Assembly (NCBI RefSeq): GCF_001010415.1
Contig: NZ_JPLE01000032.1
Span: forward strand, 118,740-182,739
From: Xanthomonas pisi DSM 18956
Lineage (GTDB): Bacteria; Pseudomonadota; Gammaproteobacteria; Xanthomonadales; Xanthomonadaceae
Reading direction: 5' to 3'
DNA length: 64,000 bases
The position numbers and the translations under genes were made by a program. Below, one piece after another: positions 60,568 to 64,000 of the stretch; positions within the stretch are counted from its first letter, which is position 1; the number at the start of each line of letters is the position of its first letter. The notes below the pieces were generated by a model. That model was not told the origin of the DNA, ran no database searches, and saw nothing but the letters and a program-made list of their open reading frames with translations.

Positions 60568-60662
60568 AGGTGGCGATCTTAGGTATTTGACTGCATTGTT
60601 AGAGGAAAATGATATCAGTATTGAAATTATAGGCGATTTCCAGGTGCTAGCTAGAGGTTTTT

Positions 60663-61178
60663 ATGCGTCTAACTATTAGTTTGATATTGATTTCAATTGC
60701 TTTTCTTTTGCCAACTTTTACTGGGAGGGCGCAAACTGCTTGCCCAATTGGCACTGCGGCAGGTGCTGCTACATGCGGCCCTTCTCCTGAAACTGGAGGT
60801 GGAAGCGTACAAGAGGCTCCAAGACCGCGGGCAGTTCCTACCGGCGAATGGGAGTCTCAGTGGGGTTCAATATGGATAGACGAAGCTACCGCCAGTGTAG
60901 GTACCTCCGAAGGCCTGACCAGCAAGTCTGCCGCCATCCAACAAGCTAAAACGATTTGTGCATCTGATGGCTCGAAAGGTTGCAAGGATATTACGACCTA
61001 CAGTAATCAATGCGTCTCCTTAGCCTGGCCCTCAATTGAGGACAAGGCTATTGCAACTGGGCTGGGAGCTACTCAAGAAGTTGCGATAAGCAGATCTGTC
61101 GCGAACTGTAATAAGTATGGCGGTCAGTGTAGAAGCGTTTATTCTGCCTGTAGTAAACCTATATTTCATAAGTATTAA
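60663..61178 (+). CDS. exported DUF4189 protein, paralog B
   Basis: This 171-residue protein has a signal peptide (ISLILISIAFLLPTFTGRAQ) and the shared CPIGTAAGAATCGP N-terminus. Its DUF4189 domain is diverged from A (WESQWGSIWIDEATAS; TYSNQCVSLAWP; VYSACSKPIFHKY). It follows the tail of virB6 cassette 2 by 95 bases of AT-rich sequence in which no gene is seen. Whether it is expressed depends on a promoter not recognised here. The pairing of a distinct virB6 tail with a distinct DUF4189 gene is the point of interest. Confidence 0.75.
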   Translation: MRLTISLILISIAFLLPTFTGRAQTACPIGTAAGAATCGPSPETGGGSVQEAPRPRAVPTGEWESQWGSIWIDEATASVGTSEGLTSKSAAIQQAKTICASDGSKGCKDITTYSNQCVSLAWPSIEDKAIATGLGATQEVAISRSVANCNKYGGQCRSVYSACSKPIFHKY

Positions 61179-61229
61179 TGTGGATATTTATGTATAAATC
61201 AGGTTGTTGGTTGGTTGTAGATTAAAGCC

Positions 61230-61499
61230 ATGAAATTTCAATATGAGCGGGTGATTTCGTGCGCGCTTCCGTACTTTTTCTTGTGGTTGCTGCCTGATTT
61301 AATGGAAGGTAGTGCAAAATAGCGGGATCAATGAGTTTCCATTGCATCGCCTATTGTCAAATACAAACCGGGCGCTATTGGATCGGCGACAACTGTTAAC
61401 GTTGCGTCTAAACGCTCTGTCGCAGATTGTGATAAGGATGTTGGGAAATCCCGAATTGCCTACTTAGCATGCCGTAAGCAAATTTTCTTCAAATTCTGA
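61230..61499 (+). pseudogene. decayed DUF4189 paralog
   Basis: ATG 61230 opens a signal-peptide-like frame (CALPYFFLWLLPDLMEGSA) that stops at TAG 61320-61322. Without the CPIG region, a DUF4189 C-terminal remnant follows: HCIAYC in one frame near 61337, then, after a frame change, a frame ending VADCDKDVGKSRIAYLACRKQIF to TGA 61497-61499, comparable to VANCNKYGGQCRSVYSACSKPIF of paralog B. It is an internally deleted, frameshifted fifth family member. Confidence 0.65.
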
Positions 61500-61602
61500 T
61501 TTTGACTTAATCAAAATTTGTTTGATATCATTTGTCTTCTCAAAGAAATCACTTTTGATTGGGATGGGTTCTGGTCTTTTATTTGAGCTGCGAGAAAATA
61601 TT

Positions 61603-62142
61603 ATGAAGGCATTTGGCGCTAGAGAGCTTATTGTTCTTCATGTGATTTTATTTGGTACACTGGCGAATTTTACAGTTATTGCTCAGGCGGCATGTCCGAT
61701 AGGAACTAGTGCAGGTAGCGCTGTTTGTGGGCCATCAGCAGGATCGTCGAGTAATTATAATGGGTCTCGGGAAATATCTCCGCCACGAACAGTTCCTACC
61801 GGACGCTGGATAAAGACTTGGGGGGCAATTGCGAGTTCCCCGTCCAGCGGCGGAGGGTCATCGGTAGGGAAATTCTCTAAAGCAGAAGCTGAACGAGAGG
61901 CGCTTGAGCATTGTTCAGAGCAAGGTGTAAGCGATTGTAAGGTTGCTCTCACTTATAGAAATCAATGTGTTGCGTTTGCGTTTCCCTTGTCGGGTAAAGG
62001 TGGTAATTCGATAGATACGGGAAAAACTATTGCGATTGCTTCTCGTGATGCAAAAGATAAGTGTGAAAGTGGGGCGGGTTCGGATGCAAAATGTCAAATA
62101 ATTTATTCTGCCTATTCTGAGCCATTTTTTGAGAGGTATTAA
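61603..62142 (+). CDS. exported DUF4189 protein, paralog C
   Basis: This 179-residue protein has a signal peptide (ELIVLHVILFGTLANFTVIAQA) and the shared CPIGTSAGSAVCGP start. Its domain is closest to paralog A (WIKTWGAIASSPSSGGGSSVGK; TYRNQCVAFAFPLSG). The conserved cysteine of YSACS is Tyr here (YSAYSEPFFERY), so one disulfide partner may be lost. ATG 61603 is the start nearest the signal peptide; the frame is open upstream to TTG 61522. Together with trbM copy b behind it, it repeats the order seen after intact virB6. Confidence 0.75.
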   Translation: MKAFGARELIVLHVILFGTLANFTVIAQAACPIGTSAGSAVCGPSAGSSSNYNGSREISPPRTVPTGRWIKTWGAIASSPSSGGGSSVGKFSKAEAEREALEHCSEQGVSDCKVALTYRNQCVAFAFPLSGKGGNSIDTGKTIAIASRDAKDKCESGAGSDAKCQIIYSAYSEPFFERY

Positions 62143-62192
62143 TTTCTCTTTACCGATTTCGATTGCACACGCTAGATCAGTGAGGTTTAAAA

Positions 62193-62492
62193 ATGAACGC
62201 TTCGAATGCTTTAGTATTGGTACTTTTGTTTGTCGTTGCACCAGCGTATGCTGAGGACTCTTGCGCTACGTTAATGTGCATGTCTGGCAAGTTAGTAGGG
62301 GCCAACACCGGTAAAAGTTGCGTTGAGCCGATGGCGGATTACTTTAAGATAGTTCGTTTTGATCGTCACGGTTACAGTGCGAACAAGACCAGGGATGCCC
62401 GTCAATCGTATCTAGACTCCTGCAGCTCCGAGACTAGCGGTGAAGGTAAACGAATCAACGAAAAATTTGGCACGATGCGGTTGGGTTTCTAA
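62193..62492 (+). CDS. TrbM-family exported protein, copy b
   Basis: This 99-residue second TrbM-like protein has the signal peptide ALVLVLLFVVAPAYAE, then CATLMCMSGKLVGANTGKSC. From residue 30 on it differs from copy a at two residues (V for A before EPM, and A for T after it). DNA identity begins sharply at 62280. It precedes the second palindrome and the third virB6 core. Confidence 0.8.
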   Translation: MNASNALVLVLLFVVAPAYAEDSCATLMCMSGKLVGANTGKSCVEPMADYFKIVRFDRHGYSANKTRDARQSYLDSCSSETSGEGKRINEKFGTMRLGF

Positions 62493-63007
62493 TTTGCTTT
62501 CAGTTCGGATGGATTGGGTAAGAAGTCAATAGGTATTGCTACGTCCATCGGCTTTGGAGCCTAGGCTCCGAAGCCGATGGACGTAGCTCTTTGATAGCGC
62601 ACCCGGTACGTTTGCTCCCTGTACGGCAATGGGAGCAGCGCAGGGCGCTCGTGGGCACTGTTCGTTGGCTTTGGGCCATTGTTCATTCTCTGTCTGCTAT
62701 TTGAACAAACGAAATCACTATTCCAACGTTGGCTCTTCTATGGAATTGGGACCTTCTTCTCCATGTCCGTGCTGGCAGTCATGACATCCATTGCTTTGGA
62801 CATGGTCACTAAAGTGTCCATGGCCTTCTGGGGGTCTTCGCTGCTGGGCTCCGTGTTGGGCCAGGATTTTACCTCGGGAATCAGTAGCCAAGCGTTGCAG
62901 CAAGGCGGCATGGGCTTGATTCTGACCACGCTAATCCTGACTGCACCTCCGATGGCTGCGATGTTCTTCCAGGGCACGCTTGGCGCATTTACACCATATG
63001 CGGCAAT
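62280..63007 (+). repeat. conserved cassette module, copy 2 (trbM 3' part + spacer + virB6 core)
   Basis: The partner of 59623-60350 at offset 2657. Differences are mostly transitions and cluster in the spacer (for example GGTGCG/GGTACG and TGCGCGG/TGTACGG). Divergence begins just after TATGCGGCAAT in the virB6 core. Confidence 0.9.
62538..62587. repeat. 50-bp near-perfect palindrome, copy 2 (inverted relative to copy 1)
   Basis: Same palindrome as at 59881-59930, but the single mismatch reads T opposite G, so that the whole 50 bases equal the reverse complement of copy 1. Flanks are in the same orientation in both copies. Confidence 0.9.
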
Positions 63008-63242
63008 TGGGGTGGCGACGTCAGGTCAGGCTACTGGAAGTCCTGGGCCCCAAGGGCAACCACCTGGATCTTATGCGTCGCAGACATATGTGCCGCCTCA
63101 AATTGGTCGAGATGCCAATCCAGATATGGTCACAAGAGCTAGTCCTCCGGGTAGGGTGATGGGTGATTCAACGGGGGTATCTCAGCAGCCGTCCGGAAAA
63201 TTTGCTAATGCTCCTTTGCCTGATAGGTCGGGAGGTACTTAA
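62655..63242 (+). pseudogene. truncated virB6 cassette 3 (core + third tail, no start)
   Basis: It has the same abrupt left border as cassette 2 and no start codon before TTG 62679. The core is nearly identical to virB6, then changes from FTPYAAIGVATSGQATGSPG onward. The tail is Pro/Gly/Ser-rich, keeps the GPQGQPPGSY motif, and ends DRSGGT at 63242. Its stop overlaps the start of DUF4189 paralog D (TAATG), so a recombinant virB6 with this tail would be coupled to paralog D. Confidence 0.85.
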
Positions 63243-63775
63243 TGAATAGTTCGATGATTAAGGCGAAAGCAGTGTTACATGGGTCGCTGTTTTTTGTTTT
63301 TTTTTCTGCCACTGCCTTGGCTCAAACCGCTTGTCCGATCGGTACTGCAGCTGGAAGTGCTGTGTGCGGCCCTGGGCCTTCTACTGGTCAAGGGAGTTCA
63401 AGTTCAGGTAGTTATATTTCTGCTCCACCTCCTAGACCTAGTGGTGAATGGTTGAAGACCTGGGGCGCAGTTGCACAAGCCTCGAATGGCGATACTGGAT
63501 TGAGCTCTGGTTTTCTTGCTAAAAAGGACGCTATATCAGATGCTTTGAGTAAGTGTGAGAACTGGGGGGCGACTGATTGTAACGTGATATTGACTTATAG
63601 AAATCAGTGCATTGTCTCTATTGATCCGGCTGATGGCGGAGGTGGAGGCGCCATCGCTAATGCCTCGTCTATAGAGGCAGCGAGGAAAATTGCCAGCGAC
63701 CATTGCGAAAAGTCAGGGAAGATTTGCAAGCAAAGTTTTTCCAAATGCTCTGACCCTATATTTAGAAAATATTAA
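63242..63775 (+). CDS. exported DUF4189 protein, paralog D
   Basis: This 177-residue protein has a signal peptide (LHGSLFFVFFSATALAQ) and the shared CPIGTAAGSAVCGP start. Its linker has more Ser and Pro, and its domain is diverged (WLKTWGAVAQASNG; TYRNQCIVSIDPADGG; SFSKCSDPIFRKY). The ATG overlaps the stop of virB6 cassette 3. It is the last full gene of the window. Confidence 0.78.
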   Translation: MNSSMIKAKAVLHGSLFFVFFSATALAQTACPIGTAAGSAVCGPGPSTGQGSSSSGSYISAPPPRPSGEWLKTWGAVAQASNGDTGLSSGFLAKKDAISDALSKCENWGATDCNVILTYRNQCIVSIDPADGGGGGAIANASSIEAARKIASDHCEKSGKICKQSFSKCSDPIFRKY

Positions 63776-63820
63776 TTTATTCTCTGAATGGGTTTGGAAT
63801 TTAAATATGAAGAATTTTTT

Positions 63821-63865
63821 ATGAAATTTATATGTGTCAAATTTTTCTTCATTTTATTGTGGTGA
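63821..63865 (+). pseudogene. truncated signal-peptide-like frame
   Basis: A 14-residue frame (MKFICVKFFFILLW, then stop) resembles the MKFFLLCVF start of trbM copy a and sits where a trbM gene would be expected after DUF4189 paralog D. It may be the remnant of a third trbM. Immediately after it base composition changes from AT-rich to strongly GC-rich (63870-64000), in which no gene or repeat of this window is recognised. Confidence 0.3.
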
Positions 63866-64000
63866 AGGAGCCGTGTAGACCGTACGCCCCTTGGTGCTAC
63901 GCCTCGCCCTGCGGTCTGCCGTCCGCGTCCTTTTATCAAAATGCTCAGAGCGATATGGGAGCCCAGGGGGCAACGCCGCTTGCGACGTCCCCCCGCCCTG

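Overview
The window is a piece of a Xanthomonas-type chromosome (Gammaproteobacteria, Lysobacterales). This rests on gene order and protein character: a nuo operon, then the initiator tRNA with rimP-nusA-infB-rbfA-truB-rpsO-pnp, an Oar-like TonB receptor, a type IV minor-pilin operon, and a chromosomal VirB/VirD4 system whose VirB7 is a long lipoprotein, as in the bacterium-killing X-T4SS of Xanthomonas. Species cannot be fixed from the sequence alone. Core genes are GC-rich; the minor-pilin operon and everything from the virB7 leader (about 47.6 kb) to about 63.87 kb is visibly AT-richer.

Layout. 1-12.9 kb: nuoD (cut by the window edge) to nuoN, proton-pumping NADH dehydrogenase I, tightly packed with 4-base overlaps. 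13.1-22.6 kb: tRNA-fMet, tandem terminators, then the transcription/translation operon ending in polynucleotide phosphorylase and a terminator. 22.6-23.45 kb: a non-coding array of GC-rich degenerate repeats. 23.4-30 kb: housekeeping genes (a DUF2272 exported protein, nadC with a small UPF0434 gene, purE-purK, an iron superoxide dismutase with unusual active-site changes, grxD, a degenerate SDR protein, a MarC-family protein). 30.2-35 kb: TonB-dependent receptor and the nucleotide nucleosidase ppnN. 35.1-42.0 kb: minor pilins fimT/pilV/pilW/pilX, the adhesin pilY1 and a pilE-like pilin, followed by tRNA-Asn, a second lone FimT-like pilin on the opposite strand, uvrB and tRNA-Val.

45.7-63.8 kb: type IV secretion locus in the order small gene, virD4, virB7, virB8, virB9, virB10, virB11, virB1, virB2, virB3, virB4, virB5, virB6. 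After virB6 the locus becomes a repeated structure. Two more copies of the virB6 transmembrane core, lacking the N-terminal half and any start codon but keeping open reading frames, lie downstream. Each has its own different Pro/Gly/Ser-rich tail, each tail is followed by a signal-peptide DUF4189 protein, and each core is preceded by a TrbM-family gene and a spacer with a 50-bp palindrome. TrbM 3' part, spacer and virB6 core form a conserved module of about 730 bp (constant offset 2657, no indels), while virB6 tails and DUF4189 genes vary. This looks like a silent-cassette array able to swap the C-terminus of VirB6 together with its partner secreted protein, in the manner of orphan CdiA/Rhs modules. 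It is the strongest candidate here for an undescribed system. The swapping mechanism is inferred; the repeat structure is read directly.
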